Assembly: GCA_034429475.1 (NCBI GenBank)
Contig: DAOUGD010000250.1
Location: 1 to 64,000 of the forward strand
Source: JAKQHY01 sp034429475
Lineage (GTDB): Bacteria > Chloroflexota > Anaerolineae > B4-G1 > SLSP01
DNA: 64,000 nucleotides
Reading direction: 5' to 3'
Shown here: positions 38,097 through 46,193 of the stretch, piece after piece
Layout: the number at the start of each line of letters is the position of its first letter
Numbering within the stretch: position 1 is the first letter of the stretch
Notes under the pieces: model-generated
Databases searched by the model: none
Seen by the model: only the letters and a program-made list of their open reading frames with translations
Told to the model about the DNA's origin: nothing
Made by a program: the position numbers and the translations under genes

Positions 38097-40571
38097 ATGA
38101 GCAATCCATTGACACTTTGGTATACCCATCCCGCCGTCCATTGGACGGAAGCCTTGCCCATCGGCAACGGGCGGCTGGGCGCGATGGTGTTCGGCGGCGC
38201 GCCCGTCGAGCGGCTGCAATTGAACGAGGACACGCTCTGGTCGGGCCATCCGAAGGATTGCGATAACCCGGACGCGCTGCCGTATCTGCCGCAGGTGCGG
38301 GAGGCGGTCTTTGCCGGGGATTACGTCCGCGCCGACGAACTGATAAAACACATGCAGGGGCCGTTCAACCAGAGCTATCTGCCGCTTGGGGACTTGATCC
38401 TGGATTTCTCAACGGATTTAACGGATGGAACGGATTCTGATCCGTTAAATCCGTTGAATCCGTTGAGCTATCGCCGCTCTCTGGATTTGGACACGGCGTT
38501 GGCGGAGACGACGTACACGGTGGATGGCGTCACCTTCACGCGGCAGGTTTTCGCTTCCGCGCCGGACGACGCCATCGTGATACGGCTGGCGTGCGACAAA
38601 CCGGGCGCGTTGGCCTTCACCGTCGCCTTGAACAGCCCGCTGCATTTCCACACGACGCCTTTGCCCTCCGGGGCAGCCGCCCAACCGGGTCTGCTGATGA
38701 CCGGCAAAGCGCCGCAGCACGTAGACCCCAGCTACTTGCCGTCTGACAATCCGGTGATCTATGGGTCAACGGATTCAACGGATGGAACGGAACAGAATCC
38801 GTTAAAATCCGTTCAATCCGTTGAGGGAATGACGTTTGCCGCTTTGCTGTCGGCACGTGTGACGGGCGGCGTGGTGACATCGGAGGGCGACCGGCTGCGT
38901 GTCGCCGGTGCGGATGAGGCGGTACTGCTGTTGTGCATGGCGACGAGCTTCAATGGCTTTGACCACTCCCCCGCTTTTGAAGGCAAAGACCCGGTGACGT
39001 GCGTCGCCCACACGATGGCGGCGATTCTCGACAAGCCTTACGCCATGCTGCTACAAGCGCACCTCGATGATTACCAGCCGCTTTTCCGCCGCGTGGAATT
39101 GGACCTGGGTTCGCTCGGCAACGAGGGCTTGCCCACCGACGAGCGCATCCGGCAGTACCACGCCGCTCCCGACCCGGCGCTGGCGAGCCTGCTCTTCCAG
39201 TACGGGCGCTACCTGCTCATCGCCAGCTCCCGGCCGGGGACGCAGCCCGCCAATTTGCAGGGGATTTGGAACGACATGGTGCGCCCGCCGTGGAGCAGCA
39301 ATTGGACAGTCAACATCAACACGCAGATGAACTACTGGCCCGCCGAGGTCGCGAATCTGGTGGATTGTCACCTGCCGCTGTTCGACCTCATCCGCGCCCT
39401 GAGCGTCAACGGCGCGAAGACGGCGCGGATCAACTACGGCTGCCGGGGCTGGTGCAGCCATCACAACGCCGACGTGTGGGCGCAGTCCGCGCCGGTGGGG
39501 AACTACGGCGGCGGGCAGCCGATGTGGGCCAACTTCCCCTTGAGTGGCGCGTGGTTGTGTACGCACCTGTGGGAGCATTACGCCTTCGGCGGCGACGCGG
39601 CCTTCCTGCGCGACGTGGCCTATCCGCTGATGCAAGGCGCGGCGGAGTTCTGCCTGGACTGGCTGATTGAGGACGGCGCAGGCCATCTGGTCACGTGCCC
39701 GGCGATCTCCTGCGAGAACGAATTCGTCACCGAAGACGGCGTGACGGCGCAGACGAGTATGGCGACGACGCAGGATATGGCGATCATCGGGCAGCACCTC
39801 GCCAACTGCCTCGCCGCCGCCGGGGTGTTGGGGATTGAGGACGAGTTCACCGCGCGCGCACGCGCCGCGCTGCCGCGCCTCTACCCTTTCCAGGTGGGGC
39901 GCAAGGGCGACTTGCAGGAGTGGGCCAGGGATTGGGACAGCGCCGACCCGCACCACCGGCACATCTCGCACCTGATGGGGCTGCACCCCTTCGCGCTGAT
40001 CACCGAGGGGACGCCCGCGCTGTTTGAGGCGTGCAAACGCTCGCTCGACCTGCGCGGCGACGAGAGCACGGGCTGGTCTATGGCGTGGAAGGTCAACTGC
40101 TGGGCGCGGCTCAAGGACGGCGACCGCGCGTTCAAAGTGCTGTCGCAGCTCTTCACGCCGGTGGACGCCAGCGAGGGGAACTGGCAGCGGGGCGGCGTCT
40201 ATCCCAACCTGTTCGACGCGCACCCGCCCTTCCAGATTGACGGCAACTTCGGCGCGACGGCCGGCATCGCGGAGATGTTGGTGCAGAGTCACACGGGCGT
40301 CATCGAGCTACTGCCCGCGCTGCCCTCGGCCTGGCCGAACGGGAGTGTGAAGGGGTTGCGCGCGCGGGGCGGGTTTGAGGTGGACCTGGCGTGGCGGGAT
40401 GGGAAGGCGACGGAGGCGACGATACGCTCGTTGTTGGGGAAGGAGTGCCGGGTAGCGGGGGGTAAGCTCAGCATCATCTGTGATGGGAAACAGGTTTTGA
40501 TACAGCAGGATGGAAATGGCGGCGCATTTTCCACCGAGGCAGGGAAAGTCTATCACGTAGCAGTGGGATAA
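38097..40571 (+). CDS. GH95 alpha-L-fucosidase-like glycosidase
   Basis: An 824-residue GH95 enzyme. WYTHPAVHWTEALPIGNGRL opens the N-terminal beta domain. LQGIWNDMVRPPWSSN, NINTQMNYWPAEVANL and DGNFGATAGIAEMLVQSH are family signatures of the (alpha/alpha)6 barrel, with the catalytic acid expected near CPAISCENEF. Members hydrolyse alpha-1,2-fucosides or alpha-L-galactosides. There is no signal peptide. Two 60-bp repeat elements are inserted in frame, encoding residues about 104-123 and 224-243, both in the N-terminal domain outside the barrel. GGAGAG precedes the ATG. Confidence 0.92.
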   Translation: MSNPLTLWYTHPAVHWTEALPIGNGRLGAMVFGGAPVERLQLNEDTLWSGHPKDCDNPDALPYLPQVREAVFAGDYVRADELIKHMQGPFNQSYLPLGDLILDFSTDLTDGTDSDPLNPLNPLSYRRSLDLDTALAETTYTVDGVTFTRQVFASAPDDAIVIRLACDKPGALAFTVALNSPLHFHTTPLPSGAAAQPGLLMTGKAPQHVDPSYLPSDNPVIYGSTDSTDGTEQNPLKSVQSVEGMTFAALLSARVTGGVVTSEGDRLRVAGADEAVLLLCMATSFNGFDHSPAFEGKDPVTCVAHTMAAILDKPYAMLLQAHLDDYQPLFRRVELDLGSLGNEGLPTDERIRQYHAAPDPALASLLFQYGRYLLIASSRPGTQPANLQGIWNDMVRPPWSSNWTVNINTQMNYWPAEVANLVDCHLPLFDLIRALSVNGAKTARINYGCRGWCSHHNADVWAQSAPVGNYGGGQPMWANFPLSGAWLCTHLWEHYAFGGDAAFLRDVAYPLMQGAAEFCLDWLIEDGAGHLVTCPAISCENEFVTEDGVTAQTSMATTQDMAIIGQHLANCLAAAGVLGIEDEFTARARAALPRLYPFQVGRKGDLQEWARDWDSADPHHRHISHLMGLHPFALITEGTPALFEACKRSLDLRGDESTGWSMAWKVNCWARLKDGDRAFKVLSQLFTPVDASEGNWQRGGVYPNLFDAHPPFQIDGNFGATAGIAEMLVQSHTGVIELLPALPSAWPNGSVKGLRARGGFEVDLAWRDGKATEATIRSLLGKECRVAGGKLSIICDGKQVLIQQDGNGGAFSTEAGKVYHVAVG
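38408..38467. repeat. CAACGGATT element inside GH95 gene, copy 1
   Basis: Exactly 60 bp from CTCAACGG to CCGTTGAG, with three left units and three complementary right units. It adds 20 residues between LGDLILDF and SYRRSLDLDTA without breaking the frame. Confidence 0.95.
38766..38825. repeat. CAACGGATT element inside GH95 gene, copy 2
   Basis: 60 bp from TCAACGG to CCGTTGAG, in the same reading phase as copy 1. It encodes STDSTDGTEQNPLKSVQSVE, close to the peptide encoded by copy 1. Confidence 0.95.
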
Positions 40572-40573
40572 AG

Positions 40574-40579
40574 TATAAT
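40574..40579 (+). promoter_or_regulatory. -10 box before the DUF433 gene
   Basis: TATAAT just after the GH95 stop. The -35 region (TATCAC at 17 nt) is weak. The ribosome-binding site AGGAGG of the next gene follows 36 bp later. Confidence 0.45.
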
Positions 40580-40626
40580 GAGAGCAGGCTTGAAAGTACA
40601 GAGCAATCTCTCACAGGAGGTCAGAT

Positions 40627-40980
40627 ATGAGTGAGTATGTGGTCACACTTTCACCCCAAACGCATCAGACGTTAGCGCAACTGGCGCAAATGACGCAGCA
40701 GACCATCGAACGCCTCATCAACGAGTTGGCGGCGCAGCCGATGCTCTCTATCGAATTGCGCGCTGGCGTGCAGGGCGGCGAGCCTTGTATCCGTGGGACG
40801 CGCATCCCTGTGTGGGTATTGGCGGCCATGCACAAACAGGGCGATACCGCCGAGGATTTGTTGGAAGCTTACCCGAATCTGAACGCCGTACAAGTCTATG
40901 CCGCGTTGAGTTATTACTATGCCCATCGCGCCGAGATAGACGCGGTGATTGCGGTACAAAATGACCAGATGGAGAAATAA
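40627..40980 (+). CDS. DUF433-domain protein
   Basis: A 117-residue protein whose second half is a DUF433 domain: GVQGGEPCIRGTRIPVWVLAAM, then GDTAEDLLEAYPNLNAVQVYAALSYYYAHR. The domain is a small helix-turn-helix often found as the antitoxin of VapC45-like PIN toxins, but no PIN gene follows. The first 35 residues are helical (QTHQTLAQLAQMTQQTIERL). AGGAGG precedes the ATG. Confidence 0.8.
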   Translation: MSEYVVTLSPQTHQTLAQLAQMTQQTIERLINELAAQPMLSIELRAGVQGGEPCIRGTRIPVWVLAAMHKQGDTAEDLLEAYPNLNAVQVYAALSYYYAHRAEIDAVIAVQNDQMEK

Positions 40981-40982
40981 AA

Positions 40983-41933
40983 ATGAATCCCAAGATTTTT
41001 AGCCAGCATTCAGGTTGTGAACCCAATTGGTCTCCAGTGCGGGATAAGATTGTTTTTAGTGATCATAAGGACTATTCTATTTATGTGTTAGATATAGATA
41101 GTAATGATACCAAAAAGGTTGCGCAAGGAATGAATCCGCAGTGGTCTCCAAATGGTTCATTTATTTATTATCAATGGGGGACACAAGTTGGCAGGGTGAA
41201 ACTTGATGATAATACAAATGAAATCTTATATGATGGTGACGACAATATTCACTGGGTATCGTTGTCAAGGAAAGGAGAAAAAATCGCATTTACCGACGGT
41301 TTAAACCCAGGGAAATTATACGTCATTGATATAAATAGTTCAAATTTGATGTGTTTAATGGGTGCTGAAAGCCAATGTGATTTTCTGGGAGGGATAACTT
41401 GGTCGCCTGATGGTGAGTGGTTAGCTTGTCAGGTTAGTCAAGCACACTCAACAAGTAATATAGTTCTTCTTAATGTAAGAACCTTAGAGAAAAAAATAAT
41501 CTTCGAGAGAGGCTATCAGCCAGCTTGGAGTCCTGTTGGCAATATGATAGTTTTTCGTGCTCGCTCAGGTAATTTAGGATCGGATGATATTTATCTATAT
41601 GATTTTATAACTCATAAATTCACTATTACTGGACTCAAACAGTCGTTGATACGTATTGAGCATGTCCGGGATACTTTCAAATGGTCACCTGATGGAAAAT
41701 ATACTGTTTTTGAAAGAATAGAAGCTGGCGGTCGGCTAAACTACTGGATGAAAGGATTGTCACATACAATCTGCTTGTTAAGATTGACAGATCGAAAAAT
41801 AATACCTTTATTTAAAGGCCGTCAAGACGCGCTTTCATCGCCAACTTGGTCGCCAGATAGTAGGAAAGTCGCTATGTGCCTGCACCTTAGTGATATTGGT
41901 TTTCCTCTTTGCATAATTGATTTACCAGAGTAA
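40983..41933 (+). CDS. PD40/TolB-like beta-propeller protein
   Basis: A 316-residue protein made of PD40/TolB-like blades. NWSPVRDKIVF, PQWSPNGSFIYYQ, ITWSPDGEWLACQ, PAWSPVGNMIVFRA, FKWSPDGKYTVFE and PTWSPDSRKVAM recur every 45 or so residues, giving about six blades. There is no signal peptide, so it is probably cytosolic. The gene is far more AT-rich than its neighbours, with many AAA, ATA and TTA codons, and starts 2 bp after the DUF433 stop. It looks like a recent import. The ligand is unknown. Confidence 0.8.
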   Translation: MNPKIFSQHSGCEPNWSPVRDKIVFSDHKDYSIYVLDIDSNDTKKVAQGMNPQWSPNGSFIYYQWGTQVGRVKLDDNTNEILYDGDDNIHWVSLSRKGEKIAFTDGLNPGKLYVIDINSSNLMCLMGAESQCDFLGGITWSPDGEWLACQVSQAHSTSNIVLLNVRTLEKKIIFERGYQPAWSPVGNMIVFRARSGNLGSDDIYLYDFITHKFTITGLKQSLIRIEHVRDTFKWSPDGKYTVFERIEAGGRLNYWMKGLSHTICLLRLTDRKIIPLFKGRQDALSSPTWSPDSRKVAMCLHLSDIGFPLCIIDLPE

Positions 41934-42037
41934 GAACGAACCACCGCATTATCGGCGACAAAGCGGCTTCGCAGTCACCCGAACACAGCTCGCAATTAAA
42001 AAGCTGGAACTCTTTCTAACACAATAGAGCCTACCCA

Positions 42038-42562
42038 ATGTCCGACATGCTCGTCAAATTATACAACCTCCCACCCCTCCAACCCGCCCTGGATGCGATT
42101 GCCCCCATGCACATCCAGATCCGCCCGGCGCGCGTCGGGGAAGAAACTCAGATTATGCCGTGGATCGCACAGCATTTCAATCCGGGATGGGAGAATGGCG
42201 TGGTCTACGCGATCCATCGCAGCCCTTGCTCGCTGTTTATCGCCATTGAGAAACAGCCGCCTGACCCGGTGCGCGCCGATCCCTACGGCCTGCCGCCGGA
42301 AAAGCTGGTGGGGTTTGCGTGCTATGATTCGTCCAATCGCGGGATGTTCGGCCCGATGGGGGTCCACCCACGCTATGAAGGTCGGGGCATCGGCACGGCG
42401 TTACTGCTGACGGCGCTCCACGCGATGTGGAATGAGAACTATGCCTACGCCGTCATCGGCTGGGCCGGCCCGGTGGACTGGTACGCCAGCCGGGTGGGTG
42501 CGACGCTCATTCCCGACTCGGAGCCTGGGCCGTTCCGGGGACGGCTTGAGGGCTGTATATAA
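42038..42562 (+). CDS. GNAT N-acetyltransferase
   Basis: A 174-residue GNAT protein. IQIRPARVGEETQIMPWIAQ starts the fold. MGVHPRYEGRGIGTALLLTALHAM is motif A with the acetyl-CoA loop (R-G-I-G-T-A). The late strand YAVIGWAGPVDWYASRVGATLIP matches motif B. There is no clear Shine-Dalgarno at the chosen ATG. The substrate is unknown. Confidence 0.8.
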   Translation: MSDMLVKLYNLPPLQPALDAIAPMHIQIRPARVGEETQIMPWIAQHFNPGWENGVVYAIHRSPCSLFIAIEKQPPDPVRADPYGLPPEKLVGFACYDSSNRGMFGPMGVHPRYEGRGIGTALLLTALHAMWNENYAYAVIGWAGPVDWYASRVGATLIPDSEPGPFRGRLEGCI

Positions 42563-42572
42563 TTCAAATGAG

Positions 42573-42626
42573 TTTCACGTAGTGCGTAGTCCGTTTACGG
42601 AATACGGAATACGCACTACGGACTTT
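42573..42626. repeat. Inverted element, AGTGCGTAGTCCG type
   Basis: Left arm CGTAGTGCGTAGTCCG and right arm ATACGCACTACGGACT, with GGAATAC units in the spacer. It ends directly at the AAGGAG of the next gene. Confidence 0.85.
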
Positions 42627-42638
42627 AAGGAGATGATT

Positions 42639-43538
42639 ATGCCCAAAGATTTCCTAACCTTCCTAGATTTCACTCAAGCCGACCTCGTCGCGCTCCTCGA
42701 CCTCGCCGGCACGCTGCGCGAGGCGTGGGAAGCTAAACGGCTTCCGCAGGCTCTCGCGGGCAAGTCCATCGCTCTGATTTGGGACGCGGAGGGGTTCCGC
42801 AACCGCGTCTCCTTTGAGTTGGGCATCGCGGCGATGGGCGGGATTGCGGTGCAAATCCCCGGCAAGCTCGACGAACGCGAGTTCATCGAGGACGTGGCCC
42901 GCTACCTCGACAACTGGTTTGACGGCATCGTGTCGCGCGCGCGGCGGCACGACCACATGCTGCGGCTTGCAGCGGCGGCGCAGCCCCCCGTCATCAATGC
43001 GCGGACGGACTTCAATCATCCGTGCGAGATCCTGGGCGATCTGGCGTACATCCGCGCCCGGCGCGGCAGCCTGGACGGGTTGCGCGTGGCGTTTGTGGGC
43101 GAAGCCACGAATCTCTGCCATCCCTGGTTCGAGGCAGCGGCGCGGCTGCCGATCCACGTCACGCAGATTTGCCCGACGGGGTACGAGGTGAGCGCCGAGT
43201 TCATCGCGCAGGTGCAGCGGGACGCCGTCGGCACGGTGGCCGTGAGCCACGAGTTGGACGCGAGCCTCAAAGACGCCGACGTCGTCTACACCGACTGCTG
43301 GCCGCGTCGCAGCAGCCCGGAAGACGCCGAGCGCGTCGCCCGGCAATTTCTGCCCTACCAGATCACTGCCGAAAAGCTGCGCCTTGCCGCGCCGGACGTT
43401 CTCTTCCTGCCCTGCCCGCCTGTCACGCGCGGCGAGGAAGTCTCGGAGGATGCAATGGCGACCCTGGGCCATCACGTCTATGAAGCGAAAGCCTATTTGC
43501 TGCACGCGCAAAACGCGGTGTTGAGCATGCTCCTGTAG
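42639..43538 (+). CDS. Divergent aspartate/ornithine carbamoyltransferase-family protein
   Basis: A 299-residue protein with the two-domain transcarbamylase fold. The carbamoyl-phosphate motif, normally SxRTR-x-SFE, reads GFRNRVSFELG. The next motif HPCEILGDLAYI matches HPxQxLxD with Glu for Gln. The HCLP-type motif is LPCPPVTRGEEVSED. The Ser and Thr that bind phosphate are replaced, so it may not use carbamoyl phosphate as usual, or it may act on another substrate as the YgeW-like relatives do. The ATG at 42639 has AAGGAG upstream. Neighbouring genes give no pathway clue. Confidence 0.75.
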   Translation: MPKDFLTFLDFTQADLVALLDLAGTLREAWEAKRLPQALAGKSIALIWDAEGFRNRVSFELGIAAMGGIAVQIPGKLDEREFIEDVARYLDNWFDGIVSRARRHDHMLRLAAAAQPPVINARTDFNHPCEILGDLAYIRARRGSLDGLRVAFVGEATNLCHPWFEAAARLPIHVTQICPTGYEVSAEFIAQVQRDAVGTVAVSHELDASLKDADVVYTDCWPRRSSPEDAERVARQFLPYQITAEKLRLAAPDVLFLPCPPVTRGEEVSEDAMATLGHHVYEAKAYLLHAQNAVLSMLL

Positions 43539-43551
43539 TCCGGGTTATAAT
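43521..43551 (+). promoter_or_regulatory. Promoter before the VapB-like gene
   Basis: A perfect TATAAT (43546-43551) with TTGAGC 19 nt upstream. GGGAGG follows before the ATG at 43572. Confidence 0.5.
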
Positions 43552-43571
43552 GGTATTGGGAGGGATAAACG

Positions 43572-43739
43572 ATGCAAACTCAAGAATTGTGTCTTTTGAT
43601 GCCGGAAGACTTGGGATTCGGGATGTGGGCGCAGGATATGGCGAATGAGGATAGTGTGGACTACGTCAATCGTATCCGAGCGACTGCCAACAGGCCTCTG
43701 CACGAAATGGTTGAAGAGTTGTCGCAATGGCAACTGTAA
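43572..43739 (+). CDS. VapB-like antitoxin remnant
   Basis: A 55-residue open frame with a GGGAGG ribosome-binding site. It is acidic and Met-rich (MQTQELCLLMPEDLGFGMWA) and its last 13 bp overlap a PIN-domain start. The position and overlap fit a VapB-type antitoxin, but the sequence is short and has no clear DNA-binding fold, so it may be a decayed gene. Confidence 0.5.
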   Translation: MQTQELCLLMPEDLGFGMWAQDMANEDSVDYVNRIRATANRPLHEMVEELSQWQL

Positions 43740-43813
43740 GCTACCTGGTAGACACCGATACTCTGATAGACTGGTTAAAGGGACTGCCGTGGGCCAAACG
43801 CTTTATAGCGTAA
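43727..43813 (+). pseudogene. Truncated PIN-domain (VapC) toxin
   Basis: It encodes MATVSYLVDTDTLIDWLKGL plus eight residues and then stops. This is the first strand and helix of a VapC PIN domain, with the first catalytic Asp in VDTD. The remaining 100 or so residues, including the other acidic residues, are absent. The following hicB ribosome-binding site starts 17 bp later, so the toxin was cut off and the site reused. Confidence 0.7.
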
Positions 43814-43843
43814 AAATAGCGGATCATGAGAAAGGAGATTGAA

Positions 43844-44095
43844 ATGCCTGTGACAAAGGAAGGGGCCATGATCAGACAGTTTAAAATTATTGTAGAGAAA
43901 CATCCTGATGGATACGTGGCTTATCCCCTTGGATTGAATGGCGTGGTTGTCGGTGAGGGGGACACTTACGAAGAAGCGTTAATGGACGTTAAATCGGCGA
44001 TTGCGTTTCACATTGAAACGTTTGGACCAGAAGACCTTGAAACTGCCACGCCCGTTTTGGAGGCCTTTGTCGCCGAGGCTGGAGTAGCGTTCTAA
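43844..44095 (+). CDS. hicB: HicB-family antitoxin
   Basis: An 83-residue HicB core domain: FKIIVEKHPDGYVAYPLGLN, then VVVGEGDTYEEALMDVKSAI, the standard beta-turn and helix of HicB. The ATG at 43844 has AAAGGAG 7 nt upstream. Its TAA overlaps the hicA ATG by 1 bp. Unlike the pair at 24867 it is a typical family member. Confidence 0.88.
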   Translation: MPVTKEGAMIRQFKIIVEKHPDGYVAYPLGLNGVVVGEGDTYEEALMDVKSAIAFHIETFGPEDLETATPVLEAFVAEAGVAF

Positions 44096-44334
44096 TGCCC
44101 AAATTCCCTGTAGACGCGCCCATCAAAAGAGTGATCCAGACCCTTGAACAACTAGGGTTTCATGTGGTACGAGAAGGCAATCACATTGCTATGGTGCGCG
44201 AAAATGTTGATGGCACACGGACGCCCTTGACAATGCCTAATCATACGCGAATTAAAGGTTCAACCTTGCGAACAATTCTCACTCAGTCCGGTATATCCAG
44301 AGATGAGTTCTTGGATGCTTATGAAGGACACTGA
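44095..44334 (+). CDS. hicA: HicA mRNA interferase toxin
   Basis: A 79-residue HicA. IKRVIQTLEQLGFHVVREGN is followed by HIAMVRE with the catalytic His, and by TPLTMPNHTRIKGSTLRTIL, the canonical basic strand and helix. It cleaves mRNA and tmRNA when not bound by HicB. It starts at the last base of the hicB stop codon. Confidence 0.92.
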   Translation: MPKFPVDAPIKRVIQTLEQLGFHVVREGNHIAMVRENVDGTRTPLTMPNHTRIKGSTLRTILTQSGISRDEFLDAYEGH

Positions 44335-44372
44335 GTGTCTGTGTATTTTAGATCTATTTTTGGAGGAAAACC

Positions 44373-44870
44373 ATGAAACCAGCCCTGTTAGTCATAGACG
44401 TTCAAAAAGCCTTTTTCGGCCTCAACCCGGTGATGACGCAATCCCTCAACGATGCGATTGAGTACATCAACGCGGCCATCAAGCTGTTTCGGAAGAAGGA
44501 ACTGCCCGTGATTTGCGTCCAGCACATAGACGAAGGCGACAACCTCGTTCCTGGCACGGAAGGGTTCGACACACCGGAATCCATGCACATTTTGCCGTCG
44601 GATGTTCACATCCACAAAACCTACGGCAATTCTTTCAACAAGACGCCGCTGCTGGAGACGCTGCACGGCCTCGGCGTGGATACCGTCATCATCACCGGCT
44701 TTTGCGCGGAGTATTGTGTCACATCCACGTACCGGGGTGCGATGGACGTAGACCTGACGCCGGTCATCCTGCGTAGCTCGATCGCCAGCGACTCCCTGGA
44801 GAACATCAAATTCGTCGAAGACATCCACGATACGATTACATTTGGCGCGCTGAAGAAGTTTCTGGAATGA
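44373..44870 (+). CDS. Isochorismatase-family cysteine hydrolase
   Basis: A 165-residue alpha/beta hydrolase of the isochorismatase/nicotinamidase family. LLVIDVQKAFF supplies the catalytic Asp, a Lys lies in the middle (IHKTYGNSF), and GFCAEYCVTSTYRGAMD contains the nucleophilic Cys. Substrates include nicotinamide, carbamoylsarcosine and isochorismate, and none is indicated here. GGAGG precedes the ATG. The lspA ATG overlaps its stop by 4 bp. Confidence 0.9.
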   Translation: MKPALLVIDVQKAFFGLNPVMTQSLNDAIEYINAAIKLFRKKELPVICVQHIDEGDNLVPGTEGFDTPESMHILPSDVHIHKTYGNSFNKTPLLETLHGLGVDTVIITGFCAEYCVTSTYRGAMDVDLTPVILRSSIASDSLENIKFVEDIHDTITFGALKKFLE

Positions 44871-45400
44871 AAGTCCACCGCAAAGCCGCGCTCATCCTGG
44901 CAGTGTGGATCGTCTGCGTGGCGTGTGATCAAGCCAGCAAAATCATCGCCAAGGAGTGCCTGAGCCTGCTGCCACGGCAATCGCTGCTGGGGGATGTGTT
45001 CCGACTGGAATACACCGAAAACCTGGGGGCCTTCCTGGGCATGGGCGCGACCCTGTCGCCGGAAGTGCGCTTCTGGATGTTGGTGGTGGGCGTCAGTGCG
45101 GTGCTGACCGGGATGTTAGTCTACCTCTTTACGCAAGACCCCAGCCGGATGAGCGTGTGGGGCGGCGCGCTGGTGGTGAGCGGCGGATTCAGCAACCTGA
45201 TCGATCGCTTCCTGCATCACGGCGCGGTGGTGGACTTTATGAACCTCGGCATCGGCGCATTGCGCACCGGCATCTTCAACGTGGCGGATGTGGCGTTGAT
45301 GGCCGGCATTGGGCTGATGTTGGTGGATAACCTCCGCTCGATCCATCCCAAAAAGACCGCCGGTTTGGAGGATGTATCACAATCGCCGACAGGTGAGTGA
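44867..45400 (+). CDS. lspA: Lipoprotein signal peptidase II
   Basis: A 177-residue membrane aspartic protease. Four hydrophobic helices and the five conserved blocks are present: CDQASKIIAK, RLEYTENLGAFLGMG, GGFSNLIDRF, VVDFMNLG (first catalytic Asp) and FNVADVALMAG (second Asp). It cleaves signal peptides of prolipoproteins after Lgt has acted. The only Lgt homologue in the window (8080-8835) has a degenerate site, so a standard lgt is expected elsewhere. Confidence 0.95.
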   Translation: MKVHRKAALILAVWIVCVACDQASKIIAKECLSLLPRQSLLGDVFRLEYTENLGAFLGMGATLSPEVRFWMLVVGVSAVLTGMLVYLFTQDPSRMSVWGGALVVSGGFSNLIDRFLHHGAVVDFMNLGIGALRTGIFNVADVALMAGIGLMLVDNLRSIHPKKTAGLEDVSQSPTGE

Positions 45401-45406
45401 ACACAA

Positions 45407-46042
45407 ATGCAAAGTTCCGACCGCATCCAACTTTTCGACGCCTGGGCGCAGCGCTATGATGTCTCCCTGGCTTCGACCGACGGCGATTTTCCCTTCGACG
45501 GTTATGAGCGAATTCTGGACGAAGTGGTGACGCTGGCCGATGTCAGGCCGGGGATGCGGATTCTTGACCTCGGCATCGGTACGGGCAATCTGGCGCAGCG
45601 CTTTGTGCAGCAGGGCTGCGAGGTATGGGGTGTGGACTTTTCGGCGGAAATGCTGGCGAAGACGCGGGTGAAACTGCCGCAAGTTCGACTTGTGCAGGTG
45701 GATTTGCTGACCGATTGGCCCGCCAACATCCGGCCGCCCTTTGATCGGATCGTCTCGGCCTACGTCCTGCACGAATTCACCCTTGAGGGCAAAGTCGCCG
45801 TGCTGCGCCGTGCTGCCCGCTACCTTGCGCCGGGCGGCGTCATCCTAATCGCCGACATCGCCTTTCCAAGCGTTACCATTCGTGAGGCAACGGCGCGGCA
45901 CGTCTATGGCGACTCGTGGGATGAGGACGAATGGTACTGGGCCGCCGCCGAAGCCATCGCCGCGTGTAAAGCCGCCGGCCTGCACGCCACGTACCGGCAA
46001 ATGTCGCGCTGCGGCGGCATCTTCAGGATTGCACCACAATAG
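45407..46042 (+). CDS. Class I SAM-dependent methyltransferase
   Basis: A 211-residue methyltransferase. RILDLGIGTGNLAQRFVQQG is motif I, VWGVDFSAEMLAKTRVKLP motif II, and the PGGVILIADIAFP strand follows. The YDVSLASTDGDFPFDGYERI N-terminus resembles the methyltransferases of the YrrT/UbiE-like group. The acceptor is unknown. It starts 6 bp after lspA. Confidence 0.85.
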   Translation: MQSSDRIQLFDAWAQRYDVSLASTDGDFPFDGYERILDEVVTLADVRPGMRILDLGIGTGNLAQRFVQQGCEVWGVDFSAEMLAKTRVKLPQVRLVQVDLLTDWPANIRPPFDRIVSAYVLHEFTLEGKVAVLRRAARYLAPGGVILIADIAFPSVTIREATARHVYGDSWDEDEWYWAAAEAIAACKAAGLHATYRQMSRCGGIFRIAPQ

Positions 46043-46054
46043 AAAGAAAAATCG

Positions 46055-46131
46055 GGACGCAGGTTTTCGCAGATTCACGCAGATAATTTTTAGAAAATCA
46101 GCGTTCATCCGCGTTTATCTGCGTCCTATAT
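46055..46131. repeat. Inverted element, ATCTGCGT family
   Basis: Left arm GACGCAGGTTTTCGCAGATT plus CACGCAGATAA, and right arm TCCGCGTTTATCTGCGTCC. It fills the spacer between the methyltransferase and the DinB-like gene. Relatives lie at 51909-52112 and 54535-54592. Confidence 0.85.
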
Positions 46132-46193
46132 CTCTGGATGGCCCATTCAATAACCAATCTTTCGGGTTCAGCGTGAAGAAAGGAAATCAGGGT

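Noticed and set aside
42459..42638. Longer N-terminus of the transcarbamylase-like protein
   Set aside because: It would run through the GNAT gene end and the repeat element. AAGGAG lies right before the ATG at 42639.
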